64,000 nt of DNA from Streptomyces sp. SAI-135 (GTDB taxonomy: Bacteria > Actinomycetota > Actinomycetes > Streptomycetales > Streptomycetaceae). Below, one piece after another: positions 8,434-16,581 of this stretch (the stretch's first letter is position 1; every line of letters begins with the position of its first letter). Location of the stretch: the NCBI RefSeq assembly GCF_029893805.1, contig NZ_JARXYP010000002.1:186001-250000 (forward strand). The letters run 5' to 3'. The translations under genes were made by a program, and so were the position numbers. Below the pieces are notes generated by a model. It did no database searches, had not been told where the DNA came from, and was given only the letters and a program-made list of their open reading frames with translations.

Positions 8434-9342
8434 TCACGCGGGGTGGGATTCAGGGAGTGGAATGTGCGCGGCGGATTCATGTGCCACGGTGCGGCGGGCT
8501 TGGGTGTGGCGGATCTCCAGCAGGCAGCACTTCGCTCCGCCGCCCGCCTTCAACAACTCGGTCAGCTCCACGCCGATCGGCTCGAACCCCCGCTCCTTCA
8601 GCTGCCCGGCAAGGCGTTCGGCCGCACGAGCGAGCACCACGTGCTGCCCGTCGGACACGGCGTTCAGGCCGAACGCTTCCGCGTCCCGTTCGGTGGCCAG
8701 AATCGCGTCCGGGTACTTGTCGGCCAGCAGCTTCCTGCTCTCGGCATCGAAGGCTCCGGGGTAGTACATGACCTCGTCGTCGTCCAGGACGGCAAGCGCG
8801 GTGTCCAGGTGGTAGAAGCGCGGGTCGGTCAGGGTGAGGCCCAGCACAGGCAGGCCGAAGAACTCGGCGGCCTCCAACTGGGCGGCGGGATCGCTGCGGA
8901 AGCCGGATCCCGCCAGCAGCACGTCCCCGGCCAGGAGGAAGTCACCCTCGCCCTCGTTGATCTGGGTCGCCTGCCGGACTTCGCTCCAGCCGTGGTCGCC
9001 GAACCACTGCTGATACGCGGCGGACTCGCCGGTCCGCTGCGGATGGCGGAAGCGGGCGACGAGCGCCTTGCCGTCCACTGCGACCGCTCCGTTCGCGGCG
9101 AACACCATGTCAGGCAGGTCGGGGCGCGGCGGCACCAGATCGACGTCGTGGCCGAGCTCCACCAGCAGGTCGTGCAGCCGCTTCCATTGCCCCAGGGCTG
9201 TTTCCCCACTCGTCGGCACACCGGGATCCATCCACGGGTTGATCGAGTAGCGCACCGTGAAATGGGCGGGTCGGCACATCAGATACCGCCGACGACGCAT
9301 CACCCTGGCGGTCGAAACCGCCCTCGCGGACGCAGTTCGCAT
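8434..9342 (-). CDS. DDAH/amidinotransferase-superfamily hydrolase
   Basis: I begin at ATG 9342, with AAAGGGGG about 9 bases upstream, giving 302 residues; the longer open frame upstream overlaps the thioesterase gene and has no similarity. The protein has the five-bladed amidino-hydrolase/transferase signature: PDMVFAANGAV near residue 70, NEGEGDFLLAG, YHLDTALAVL with the catalytic His, and GGGAKCCLLEIR with the catalytic Cys near the C-terminus. Relatives hydrolyse N-methylated arginine or arginine to citrulline, or belong to the arginine deiminase set. In this operon it might provide citrulline/ornithine, modify a guanidine-bearing partner, or act on the product. Its presence suggests that the final metabolite may be more than free chlorothreonine, which is an inference. 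Confidence 0.85.
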   Translation of the reverse strand: MRTASARAVSTARVMRRRRYLMCRPAHFTVRYSINPWMDPGVPTSGETALGQWKRLHDLLVELGHDVDLVPPRPDLPDMVFAANGAVAVDGKALVARFRHPQRTGESAAYQQWFGDHGWSEVRQATQINEGEGDFLLAGDVLLAGSGFRSDPAAQLEAAEFFGLPVLGLTLTDPRFYHLDTALAVLDDDEVMYYPGAFDAESRKLLADKYPDAILATERDAEAFGLNAVSDGQHVVLARAAERLAGQLKERGFEPIGVELTELLKAGGGAKCCLLEIRHTQARRTVAHESAAHIPLPESHPA

Positions 9343-9376
9343 CACTGCGTTCCCCCTTTCCATGGTTGAGTCCGGA

Positions 9377-10135
9377 TCACACAGGCAGTCGCTCGGCAAG
9401 CGCTCCCACCAGCGCGGCCTCGCCCTCGACCAGATAGAAATGTCCGCCAGGGAAGGTGACGGCCTCGAAGTCACCGGTCGCCAGCTCTCCCCACGACACC
9501 AGTCCGTCGTGGTCGACGTCCGGGTCCGTGCGGCCTCCCGTCGCCAGCATCCGGGCGTGCACCGCGGGCGGATCGGTCGGCCGGTACAGCTCAAACAGCC
9601 GGTAGTCGTCGCGGATCATTGGCAGGAGGACCTCGATGAGGTCGGGATTGACCAGCAGGTCCGCGAACGACTCGTTATCCCGGGCGACCTCGGCGACGAA
9701 CTCGGCATCGCCGAGCTTGTGCACCTCGCCCGCTCCCTTGCGGTGGGGGGCGATCACGCCGGAGACCACCAGCAGATCAACCACCGGTCCGTGCCGACGC
9801 TCCAGTTCCGCGACGACCTCGTAGGCAACGTAGGCGCCCATGCTGTGGCCGAAGATCACCAACGGGTCACGGCTGAAGGGATCCAGCGCCGACGCGATCG
9901 ACTCGGCCATGTCCTCGATCGAATCCGCGGGAGGCTCGCGGAACCGGTCCTGTCGCCCGGGGTACTGCGCCGTGTACACGGCGAGGTCCTGAGGCAACAA
10001 CCCGGGCCACGTCCCATAGGTGCTCGCGGTCCCGCCCGCATGAGGCATGCAGATCAGCCGCCGGCGTGGGCGCTGGCCGGGATCGCTGCCCAGGCGAAGC
10101 CAAAGTCCAGCCGTGGTCGCTTTCCTGGTGTACAT
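9377..10135 (-). CDS. Type II thioesterase
   Basis: The product is 252 residues from ATG 10135, preceded by GAGGGGAAGAGG, the start lying 12 bases past the peptidase stop. The fold is the alpha/beta hydrolase of NRPS/PKS editing thioesterases: ICMPHAGGTASTY at about 28-40, the nucleophile Ser98 in FGHSMGA, an acid in the GGRTDPDVD region and His in GGHFYLV. These enzymes remove mis-loaded or stalled acyl groups from carrier proteins and can also release product. With only one carrier protein in the window it probably edits that protein, or hydrolyses finished chlorothreonyl-carrier as an alternative to the SyrC-like enzyme. Confidence 0.9.
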   Translation of the reverse strand: MYTRKATTAGLWLRLGSDPGQRPRRRLICMPHAGGTASTYGTWPGLLPQDLAVYTAQYPGRQDRFREPPADSIEDMAESIASALDPFSRDPLVIFGHSMGAYVAYEVVAELERRHGPVVDLLVVSGVIAPHRKGAGEVHKLGDAEFVAEVARDNESFADLLVNPDLIEVLLPMIRDDYRLFELYRPTDPPAVHARMLATGGRTDPDVDHDGLVSWGELATGDFEAVTFPGGHFYLVEGEAALVGALAERLPV

Positions 10136-10146
10136 GCCTCTTCCCC

Positions 10147-12438
10147 TCATCCGAACAGATCGGCGAGTGCTTCCTGGTCCAGCGGAACGGGCGTCAGCCG
10201 GTAGCCACTCGGCGGTTCCACGCCCATCAGGTGGCGGACGAAGAAGTCCCACCTGCGCCGGTTGAGGTGGTGGTCGTACCCGACGAAGGCGTGATCGGAG
10301 CTGGGCACGATGAGCATGTCGAAGTCCTTGTCCGCCGCGATCAAACGCTCCGCCAGTCGCATGCTCAGGTGGGGCGAGAAACTGTCGTCCAAGCCGCCGT
10401 GGACCAGGAGCAGCTTGCCCACGAGCCGGTCTGCGAGGTCGATGTTGGACGTCGCGGCGTACGTCTCCGGGTCGAACGGGCCGTTGTACATTTCGGCGAT
10501 GCCCTGCTCGGCGAAGCGGAGGTCGTGCATCCCGCACTCCGCGACACCAACTTTGAAAACCTCCGGGAACTCGAGCATCGCCCGGACGGTGGCGAATCCG
10601 CCGGATGACATTCCGAACACACCGACCCTGTCGAGGTCCATCCACGGCCGGTCTCGGGCCAGTTCGCGAAGCGCGGCCACATGGTCGGCGAGCCCAGCTC
10701 CGTCGCCGACCCGGCCGTAGGAGGCGTCGTGGAACGCCTTGTCCCGGCCCGGGGATCCACGTCCATCGATGGCGACCACGACGAAGCCCAGAGCTGCCAG
10801 TGCTTCCGCGTCGAAGCCGTAGTAGCCGGGGTCGAAGCAGGGCACCACACGGCTGGCGCTCGGGAAACCGTAGGGGTGGTCCACCACGGGATAGCGCTTC
10901 GCCGGATCGAATCCGTGCGGCAGGTAGAGCATCCCGTGGATCTCGGTCTGCCCGTCAGCTGCGGTCACGCGGAATCGTTCCGGCGGGCTCCACCCCGTTT
11001 CGAGCAGGCGGGAGGTGTCCGCGCGGGACAGCTCCACGAGCACCTTTCCGTCCCAGTCACGCACGCTGATCACCGGCGCCAGGGCGTTGGTGGATGCCGA
11101 GTCGATGAAGTACCCCGCACCCGGCGGCACGGTCACGGCATGGTCCACATCGTCATCGATGATCTTGGCGAACCCCGACCCGTCCAGTCCCACCCGGCAC
11201 ACCGAGCGGCGGTAGGGATCCTCCTCGACGAGGCCCGCGACCACGAAATACACCACGCGCCGGTCCTCGTCGACGCGCAGGATCTCCTGCACTGCCCACG
11301 GCCCGGACGTCACCTGCGCGCGCAGCTCACCGTCCCGCGTTCCGTAGAGGTAGAGGTGCCCCCAGTTGTCACGCTGGGAGTACCAGAGCACCTCCGCCCC
11401 GTCCGACAGGACCCTGACGATCGGAGCCTGCTGGAGCAGCTGCCCCGGCTCCACACGCGTCGGCCCGGATTCCGTCAGAATCGTGCGCACTTCGCCGGAG
11501 GCCGGGTCGAGCCGGTGCAGGCTCAGTTCCCTGCCGTCTCGCGTCGAACTCAGGTAGTACGCCGCCGAACTGTCCTCGGCCCACCACGCCCATTGACGGG
11601 ATATGGGGGACATCAATGACATGCCAACAGGCTCGGCCCGCGCCGGAACCACCTTTCCGGATTCGACATCCAGCACCACGAACTCGGCCGACGGCACCCG
11701 CTCGTCTCCCGCGAAAGCGAACCGCTGGGTCCGCAGCCGCGGTGCGCCCCCGTCCGCGGGCAGCGCTTCTATGAGGTGCGTCTCACGGACACCACGCATG
11801 TCGGTCCTGTGCGTGAGTACGTGCTTGGAGTCCGGCGACCACAACACCGCCGGCGGCAGATGCGGGATGCCGAGCTTCCCCAGCATCGTGGTGTACATGA
11901 AGTAGTCCGGATTGGCGCCGTAGTCGCGGTCCACCGAACCGTTGTCGGTCAATGCCCGATTGCGTCCGTCGGACAGAGAACGAACCCAGAGGTTGTAGTC
12001 CTTGCGGAACACCGCATGCCGGCCGTCCGGGGCAGCGACATCGAGGAGCTGCCGGTGTTGCGACCGCTCCACCCCCACACAGGCGTGGTCACCCGCCACC
12101 CACCTCCAGCGCTGGCCGAAGGCGTCAAACTCGACGTCACCGTCGACCAGTTCGAACGCCGCGAACGGCAGGGCGGCCGCATCGACTTCCTCGCCGGTTG
12201 CGGCCGAGAGCGCCTTGGCGAGCTGGACGTGATCGAACGCGGGCTTTCGGCTGCCCAGCCCGGGATCGACGAGAAGGAACCGCAGGCCGTCCGAGGTGTC
12301 AATCCGGTACCAGAAGCGGGCACCGCCCTCGATCCACCGCGGGCGGATCCTGCCGCCCGACACGAGCTTCGGCCGGTTGTGCCGCAACAGCTGCTCCGCC
12401 GTCCGGTACGCGTGCTCGTCCAATGCGGTCGGGTTCAT
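10147..12438 (-). CDS. S9-family prolyl oligopeptidase/DPP-IV-like peptidase
   Basis: I choose ATG 12438 because GGAGGAG lies 6 bases before it; the result is 763 residues. The N-terminal two thirds form a beta-propeller of the DPP-IV kind (repeated blades such as WSPDSKHVLTHRTDMRG and VRSLSDGRNRALT). The C-terminal part is the alpha/beta hydrolase catalytic domain with Ser611 in GMSSGG, the Asp in GGLDDSFSP and the His in SSDHAFVGYDHH. No signal peptide is seen, so it acts in the cytoplasm. In a cluster for an amino-acid antimetabolite it could release the active residue from a peptide pro-form, or degrade it for self-protection. Neither role can be told from sequence alone. It is 25 bases downstream of the P450 gene. 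Confidence 0.9.
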   Translation of the reverse strand: MNPTALDEHAYRTAEQLLRHNRPKLVSGGRIRPRWIEGGARFWYRIDTSDGLRFLLVDPGLGSRKPAFDHVQLAKALSAATGEEVDAAALPFAAFELVDGDVEFDAFGQRWRWVAGDHACVGVERSQHRQLLDVAAPDGRHAVFRKDYNLWVRSLSDGRNRALTDNGSVDRDYGANPDYFMYTTMLGKLGIPHLPPAVLWSPDSKHVLTHRTDMRGVRETHLIEALPADGGAPRLRTQRFAFAGDERVPSAEFVVLDVESGKVVPARAEPVGMSLMSPISRQWAWWAEDSSAAYYLSSTRDGRELSLHRLDPASGEVRTILTESGPTRVEPGQLLQQAPIVRVLSDGAEVLWYSQRDNWGHLYLYGTRDGELRAQVTSGPWAVQEILRVDEDRRVVYFVVAGLVEEDPYRRSVCRVGLDGSGFAKIIDDDVDHAVTVPPGAGYFIDSASTNALAPVISVRDWDGKVLVELSRADTSRLLETGWSPPERFRVTAADGQTEIHGMLYLPHGFDPAKRYPVVDHPYGFPSASRVVPCFDPGYYGFDAEALAALGFVVVAIDGRGSPGRDKAFHDASYGRVGDGAGLADHVAALRELARDRPWMDLDRVGVFGMSSGGFATVRAMLEFPEVFKVGVAECGMHDLRFAEQGIAEMYNGPFDPETYAATSNIDLADRLVGKLLLVHGGLDDSFSPHLSMRLAERLIAADKDFDMLIVPSSDHAFVGYDHHLNRRRWDFFVRHLMGVEPPSGYRLTPVPLDQEALADLFG

Positions 12439-12463
12439 CGGATTCTCCTCCAAGGCGGCCGCG

Positions 12464-13657
12464 TCAGCCGACGACAACGGGAAGCCGGGCTGCACCGTTG
12501 AGGTTGGGCTTGCTCAGGAAGGTCGGCGGATTGTCGGGGTCGCAACTCAGCGAGGGGAAGCGGTCGAACAGCGCATTCAGGGCGATGCGCCCCTCACGCC
12601 TGGCCAGCACCGATCCGAGACAGTGGTGCACACCCCGGCCGAAGCCGATGTGCGGGTTGGTATCGCGGTTGAGGTCGAAAGCATGCGGGTCGACGAAGAC
12701 CCGCTGGTCACGGTTGGCGGTCGGGATCCACACCATGACCACCTGATCGGGTTCGAGTGTCACGCCCCCGAGCTCGATCGACGCGTTCGTCACCCGCACC
12801 ATGGAGGCGGCTGGGCTCATGTACCGCAGCGACTCCTCGAGGAGCGAGGGAATCAGAGCCCGGTCCTGCCGGACCGCTCGATCCACCTCGGGAAAGGCGT
12901 CCAGAATCAGCACGGTGTTGCTGACCAGGAGCGTGGTGGTGACATGGCCGGCGACGAGCATGACGTTGGCGCAGTTGGCCGCCTCGTTGTCGGTGAGGGG
13001 TCGTCCGTCGACCTTCCCCTCGACGAGCCTGGTGAGCAGATCCTCCCGCGGGTGTACGCGGCGATCCTTGGCATGTCCTCGCAGGTGGTCGGCGATGTGG
13101 CGCACCTGGTCCAGGGCGACCGCCAGCTCGTTCTCGGCGCTCTCGTCCCGCTCGCCGAATGAGAACTCCGAGGTGATGCTCATCATCGTATCGATCCAGC
13201 CGTTGAGCAGGGCATGGTCGCTCTCGGGAATGCCGAGCAGTTCCGCGATCACCGTGATGGGCAGTGGGTAGGCGAAGTCCTTGATGAGGTCGAAGCCGTC
13301 CCGGTCGGCCACCCGGTCCAGCAGATTCTTGGTGATTGCGTGTATTCGGGGTTCGAGGGCGTCGATCGCACGGGGAGTGAAGGCATCGGCGAGGATTCTG
13401 CGAAGAGCAGTGTGCTCCGGCGGATCCAGCCGGTCGAGGGCGCCCTCGTCGAACTCACGCCGCTCCGGCACCAGGCGGCCGAGATCGGACGAGAACAGCT
13501 GCGGGTTGTTCGCCACGTACAGCGACTCCGCGTACCCATAGACGTTCCATATGCCGGCCGCCTCGTCGAAAGCGACCGGTTCGGTCGCCCTGTCCTCACC
13601 GTACATCCAGAAGTATCGCTGTCGATCGAGTTTCCACTTTTCAGCCAGCGCGGACAT
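12464..13657 (-). CDS. Cytochrome P450 (first gene of the minus-strand operon)
   Basis: The product is 397 residues from ATG 13657 with GGGAG four bases upstream. The heme loop is FGRGVHHCLG with Cys346, and the K-helix ExxR is EESLR. The I-helix reads AGHVTTT at about 234-240, where most P450s have AG-x-(D/E)-T-T. The acidic residue used in proton delivery is therefore Val here. Such substitutions occur in some P450s acting on carrier-bound substrates. It leads an operon of eight genes containing an adenylation and a carrier protein, so hydroxylation of a carrier-bound amino acid is a reasonable guess. No ferredoxin partner is encoded nearby. Its promoter region holds a GTGTCC-N8-GGACAC operator. 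Confidence 0.92.
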   Translation of the reverse strand: MSALAEKWKLDRQRYFWMYGEDRATEPVAFDEAAGIWNVYGYAESLYVANNPQLFSSDLGRLVPERREFDEGALDRLDPPEHTALRRILADAFTPRAIDALEPRIHAITKNLLDRVADRDGFDLIKDFAYPLPITVIAELLGIPESDHALLNGWIDTMMSITSEFSFGERDESAENELAVALDQVRHIADHLRGHAKDRRVHPREDLLTRLVEGKVDGRPLTDNEAANCANVMLVAGHVTTTLLVSNTVLILDAFPEVDRAVRQDRALIPSLLEESLRYMSPAASMVRVTNASIELGGVTLEPDQVVMVWIPTANRDQRVFVDPHAFDLNRDTNPHIGFGRGVHHCLGSVLARREGRIALNALFDRFPSLSCDPDNPPTFLSKPNLNGAARLPVVVG

Positions 13658-13791
13658 CGCACTCCCGTCATCCCTGATGAGGCGGTACTGAACTCGAAAT
13701 ATCCGGTGTTTGTCTCCCGCTATTTTCATCCCGGAATTGCTCGGAGTCTTACAGACCGGTGTCGCCCCTGTCGATGGCGGACTCCGCGCAG

Positions 13792-13811
13792 GTGTCCTGT
13801 CGCCGGGACAC
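13792..13811. promoter_or_regulatory. Palindromic operator GTGTCC-N8-GGACAC upstream of P450 operon
   Basis: GTGTCC at 13792-13797 and GGACAC at 13806-13811 flank TGTCGCCG. The site lies 135 bases upstream of the P450 start on the minus strand and 163 bases upstream of the HicB-like start on the plus strand. It could therefore control one or both divergent units. It shares the AGG prefix and the central GTCG with the sites at 4292 and 19611. Confidence 0.6.
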
Positions 13812-13944
13812 GCCGATGCCGTTTCCCGAAAGTCACGCATCACGGTTTCCGGATCAGGCAGCCGCACACCGTGGCTTCCGGCAGTCGCTTGCCCCAACAG
13901 CAAAGACGACCCACGCGCCGAGGTTCCCGCCTACGGACTTGCGG

Positions 13945-13975
13945 TGGCGCCATCAAGGCGCCATGCTTGCGCCAT
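13945..13975. promoter_or_regulatory. Triple TGGCGCC-type operator overlapping the HicB-like start codon
   Basis: Three related elements lie in a row: TGGCGCC at 13945-13951, GGCGC at 13957-13961 and TGCGCCAT at 13968-13975. The first and third are inverted relative to each other. The last covers the ATG at 13974, so the gene is either leaderless or repressed by occlusion of its own start. The same arrangement recurs at 15462-15491. HicB-type ribbon-helix-helix proteins commonly repress their own promoters, so autoregulation is the likely role. Confidence 0.6.
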
Positions 13976-14504
13976 GGATCTGACACCCTACGTCGAGGGT
14001 CTCCACCGCGAGCTCCTGGCCTCCGCGGGGGCGGATGACAGCGAAGCCATGGCTCTGGCAGAGCGTCTGGCGTCGTCGGTCGTGTCCGCGACACGGCTGA
14101 CCATGCTCGACGTACTGTCGGCTGCGGCGGACGAGATCACTCGGGACCTGGTCCCCGGCTCAGTGGAAGTCCGCCTGCGGGGGCGCAATCCGTACTTCGT
14201 CGTCGCACCTCCCGGCTTTCAGGAGCCCGTCGACGAGGATCCCCTCCCCCTTCCGGCCCCAACCCCGGCTGCGGAAACGCCACCGCCTCCCAACACCGAA
14301 GGCGCGGTGGGCCGTATCAACTTCCGTCCTCCGGAGCACCTGAAGGCCCGCATCGAAGCCGCCGCGGCCAAGGACGGGCAGTCGTTGAACGCCTGGCTCG
14401 TGCGCGTCACCACGGCCGCGCTGGACGCCGAATCCGCCCAGCCACCCTCGTCAGGCCGACGCGGCCCGGGACCGTCGCGACGCTATATCGGCTGGGTCGG
14501 CTGA
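13974..14504 (+). CDS. HicB-like ribbon-helix-helix regulator
   Basis: The product is 176 residues starting MDLTPYVEGLHREL, an N-terminus typical of a Streptomyces family found beside DUF4097 genes. Residues 1-80 resemble the HicB partner-binding domain. A Pro-rich linker (about 85-110) precedes a C-terminal ribbon-helix-helix (INFRPPEHLKARIEAAA, then GQSLNAWLVRVTTAAL). No HicA-like mRNA toxin is encoded next to it, so it is more likely a stand-alone transcription factor than half of a toxin-antitoxin pair. No ribosome site precedes the ATG, which lies inside the triple repeat at 13945-13975, suggesting a leaderless transcript. It is followed at 14538 by a DUF4097 gene. It probably controls itself and the ABC-exporter unit, which carries the same repeat. 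Confidence 0.8.
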   Translation: MDLTPYVEGLHRELLASAGADDSEAMALAERLASSVVSATRLTMLDVLSAAADEITRDLVPGSVEVRLRGRNPYFVVAPPGFQEPVDEDPLPLPAPTPAAETPPPPNTEGAVGRINFRPPEHLKARIEAAAAKDGQSLNAWLVRVTTAALDAESAQPPSSGRRGPGPSRRYIGWVG

Positions 14505-14537
14505 GCCCCGTATACCACCATGACAGGACGGCTCCTC

Positions 14538-15410
14538 ATGCCCGAGTTCTCCACCCCGAAGCCCATCATCGTCGCAGTCACCCTCAACAAAGGCAGGCTG
14601 TCGGTCCTGGCCGGCGGCCGAGCCGAGACCACTGTGCATGTCCGCCCCGGCGACCAGTCCTCGGCAGCCGACACCAAGGCGGCCGAGCAGACTTACGTCG
14701 AATACGCCTCGGGCCGACTGCTGATCAAAGCGCCGGAACCGCATTGGCTCAGTGGCATCTTCGGCAAGTCGGCGTCCGTCGACGTCACGATCGAGCTTCC
14801 GGCCGGCTCCAGCGTGAAGATCGAGGCAACGAAGGCGGAGGTCAGGTCCGAAGGACCCCTCAAGGACGTCCAGCTCGACTGCATGTCCGGCGAGGTCCAC
14901 CTCGATCACGTCGAGCTCCTCCACATCGACACGGTGTTCGCGGACATCGCGGTCGACGCTGTGTCGGAGTACGCAAACGTCAACGGAGTGTCGGGGAAGG
15001 TGCGGCTGGCCAAGGTTTCGGGCAGCGCCGTCATCAAGGGCGTGAACGGCGACGTCTGGATCGGCGCGAGCGGAAACGACCTGCACGTCAGCACCGCCGG
15101 TGGCAGCATCTTCGTCGATGACGCGGGAAAGGGTGTCACCGCCAAGGCCGCCGGAGGCACCATTCGCCTCGGACGCGTGCAGCAGGGCGAGGCGGAACTG
15201 CTGACGGGATCGGGAGAGATCGAGATCGGCATCTGCGAAGGTTCCGTCGCCTGGATCGACGCCCACAGCTCCACCGGGTCCGTGCGCAACACCATGCAGG
15301 CGAAGGACGGCCCCTCCCAGGACGCGGACATGGTGAAAGTACGAGCACGCTCCAGGCACGGCGACATCATGATCCACCGCGCGTCAGAGTCCTCGCAGAC
15401 GTCCGGCTGA
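14538..15410 (+). CDS. DUF4097-family beta-strand repeat protein (copy 1)
   Basis: The product is 290 residues beginning MPEFSTPKP; ATG 14538 follows AGGACGG, and the in-frame ATG 14520 lacks a site. The sequence is a run of short beta strands with repeated turns such as GKVRLAKVSGSAVIKGVNG and GGTIRLGRVQQGEAELLTGS, predicted to form a parallel beta-solenoid. DUF4097 proteins are widespread but without a defined reaction. They often sit next to HicB-like regulators and membrane or export genes. There is no signal peptide. A related protein is encoded at 18734, on the other side of the exporter and P450 genes. Confidence 0.8.
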   Translation: MPEFSTPKPIIVAVTLNKGRLSVLAGGRAETTVHVRPGDQSSAADTKAAEQTYVEYASGRLLIKAPEPHWLSGIFGKSASVDVTIELPAGSSVKIEATKAEVRSEGPLKDVQLDCMSGEVHLDHVELLHIDTVFADIAVDAVSEYANVNGVSGKVRLAKVSGSAVIKGVNGDVWIGASGNDLHVSTAGGSIFVDDAGKGVTAKAAGGTIRLGRVQQGEAELLTGSGEIEIGICEGSVAWIDAHSSTGSVRNTMQAKDGPSQDADMVKVRARSRHGDIMIHRASESSQTSG

Positions 15411-15461
15411 CACGTCTGCCGGGCGCCACCGACGCGCTTCCCCCTCCTCACCTCCATCCCA

Positions 15462-15491
15462 TGGCGCCTTACAGGCGCAAAGTTGCGCCAT
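15462..15491. promoter_or_regulatory. Second triple TGGCGCC-type operator, upstream of ABC exporter
   Basis: TGGCGCC at 15462-15468, GGCGC at 15474-15478 and TGCGCCAT at 15484-15491 repeat the arrangement found at the HicB-like start, with one base less between the second and third elements. The site lies 121 bases upstream of the ATPase start at 15613 in an otherwise gene-free 202-base gap. This supports a separate promoter for the exporter genes under the HicB-like protein. Confidence 0.6.
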
Positions 15492-15612
15492 AGATCGAGA
15501 AGCCGCGCACGGCGTCCCGGCGCCAGGACAGCATCGCGCCCTCCGGAGCAATACGCCCCTCGAACCGAGGCCGCGCGGAAGACGGATTTCCCCCGACCGA
15601 AAAGGAAAACCC

Positions 15613-16581
15613 ATGACGCCGACCACTCCACTCGCCATCAAGGCCGCCGGGCTACGTAAGTCGTACGGAGACAAGCTGGTTCTCGACAACATCGATTTTG
15701 AAGTCCCCGCGGGCCGTATCTGGTCGTTACTCGGCCCGAACGGCGCGGGCAAGACGACCCTGGTGCAGATCCTCTCCACACTCATCCGCCCAGACGCCGG
15801 TACCGTTCACGTCGCTGGCCACGACCTGATGCAGAAGCCCGAGGAAGTCCGCCGGGCAATCGGTGTCACCGGCCAGTTCTCGGCCGTCGACGAATTGCTC
15901 ACCGGCGAGGAGAACCTCCTCATGATGTGTCGGTTCTATCGCCTTTCACCTGTGGAGAGCAGGCAGCGCGCCGATGAACTGCTCGAGCAGTTCGATTTGA
16001 CGGGCGACGATGCCAGGAAGCTTGCCGGCGCCTATTCCGGTGGCATGAAGCGCAAGCTCGATCTGGCGATGACTCTCGTGGGCCGACCACGGATCATCTT
16101 CCTGGACGAGCCGACCACCGGTCTCGACCCGCGCAGCAGGCGTACGATGTGGGCGATCATTCGTGAGCTCGTCGCCGACGGCGTCACGATCTTCCTCACC
16201 ACGCAGTACCTCGAAGAGGCCGACGAACTCGCCGACCGGATCGCGGTGCTCCACCAAGGTGGCTTCGTGGCACAGGGCACTCCGAGCGAGCTCAAGCAGC
16301 TCGCACCCACCGGCCACATCAGGCTGACCTTCGACTCGGCGGAGCAACTTGCCCTGGCCGCAAGCGTCTTGGCCTCTTCGGACGTTGACGAGGAGACGCT
16401 GAGCCTGCGGGTGCCCAACGCGGACGATCTGCGGTCGATGCGCCAGGTACTCGACCGGCTCGACGAAGCGACGATCACCCCAGTCGGTATGACGGTGCAC
16501 AACGCAGATCTCGACGATGTGTTCCTCACCCTGACCAGCCAGACGGCAACGGACAACGGAAAGCAGGAGGCTGTCCGATGA
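15613..16581 (+). CDS. ABC transporter ATP-binding subunit, DrrA-like
   Basis: The product is 322 residues; AAGGAAAACCC precedes the ATG. Walker A is GPNGAGKTT at about 41-49, the signature YSGGMKRKL at about 141, and Walker B IIFLDEPTTGLDPRSR at about 161. The C-terminal extension of about 90 residues (TPSELKQLAPTGHIRLTF onward) matches the daunorubicin-resistance DrrA subfamily, which pairs with a separate ABC-2 membrane subunit to export antibiotics. The stop overlaps the start of the permease gene by four bases. Likely role: export of, and self-resistance to, the cluster product. Confidence 0.93.
   Translation: MTPTTPLAIKAAGLRKSYGDKLVLDNIDFEVPAGRIWSLLGPNGAGKTTLVQILSTLIRPDAGTVHVAGHDLMQKPEEVRRAIGVTGQFSAVDELLTGEENLLMMCRFYRLSPVESRQRADELLEQFDLTGDDARKLAGAYSGGMKRKLDLAMTLVGRPRIIFLDEPTTGLDPRSRRTMWAIIRELVADGVTIFLTTQYLEEADELADRIAVLHQGGFVAQGTPSELKQLAPTGHIRLTFDSAEQLALAASVLASSDVDEETLSLRVPNADDLRSMRQVLDRLDEATITPVGMTVHNADLDDVFLTLTSQTATDNGKQEAVR

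Noticed and set aside
8434..9594. Longer frame for the DDAH-like gene reaching 9594
   Set aside because: The first 84 codons overlap the thioesterase gene and read as Arg/Trp-rich nonsense. ATG 9342 has a good ribosome site.
13658..13903. N-terminal extension of the first P450
   Set aside because: It would cover the operator at 13792-13811. P450 similarity begins at MSALAEKWKLDR, which has GGGAG upstream.
13974..14504. HicA/HicB toxin-antitoxin pair
   Set aside because: No short HicA-like double-stranded-RNA-binding-fold gene is found on either side; only the HicB-like half is present.
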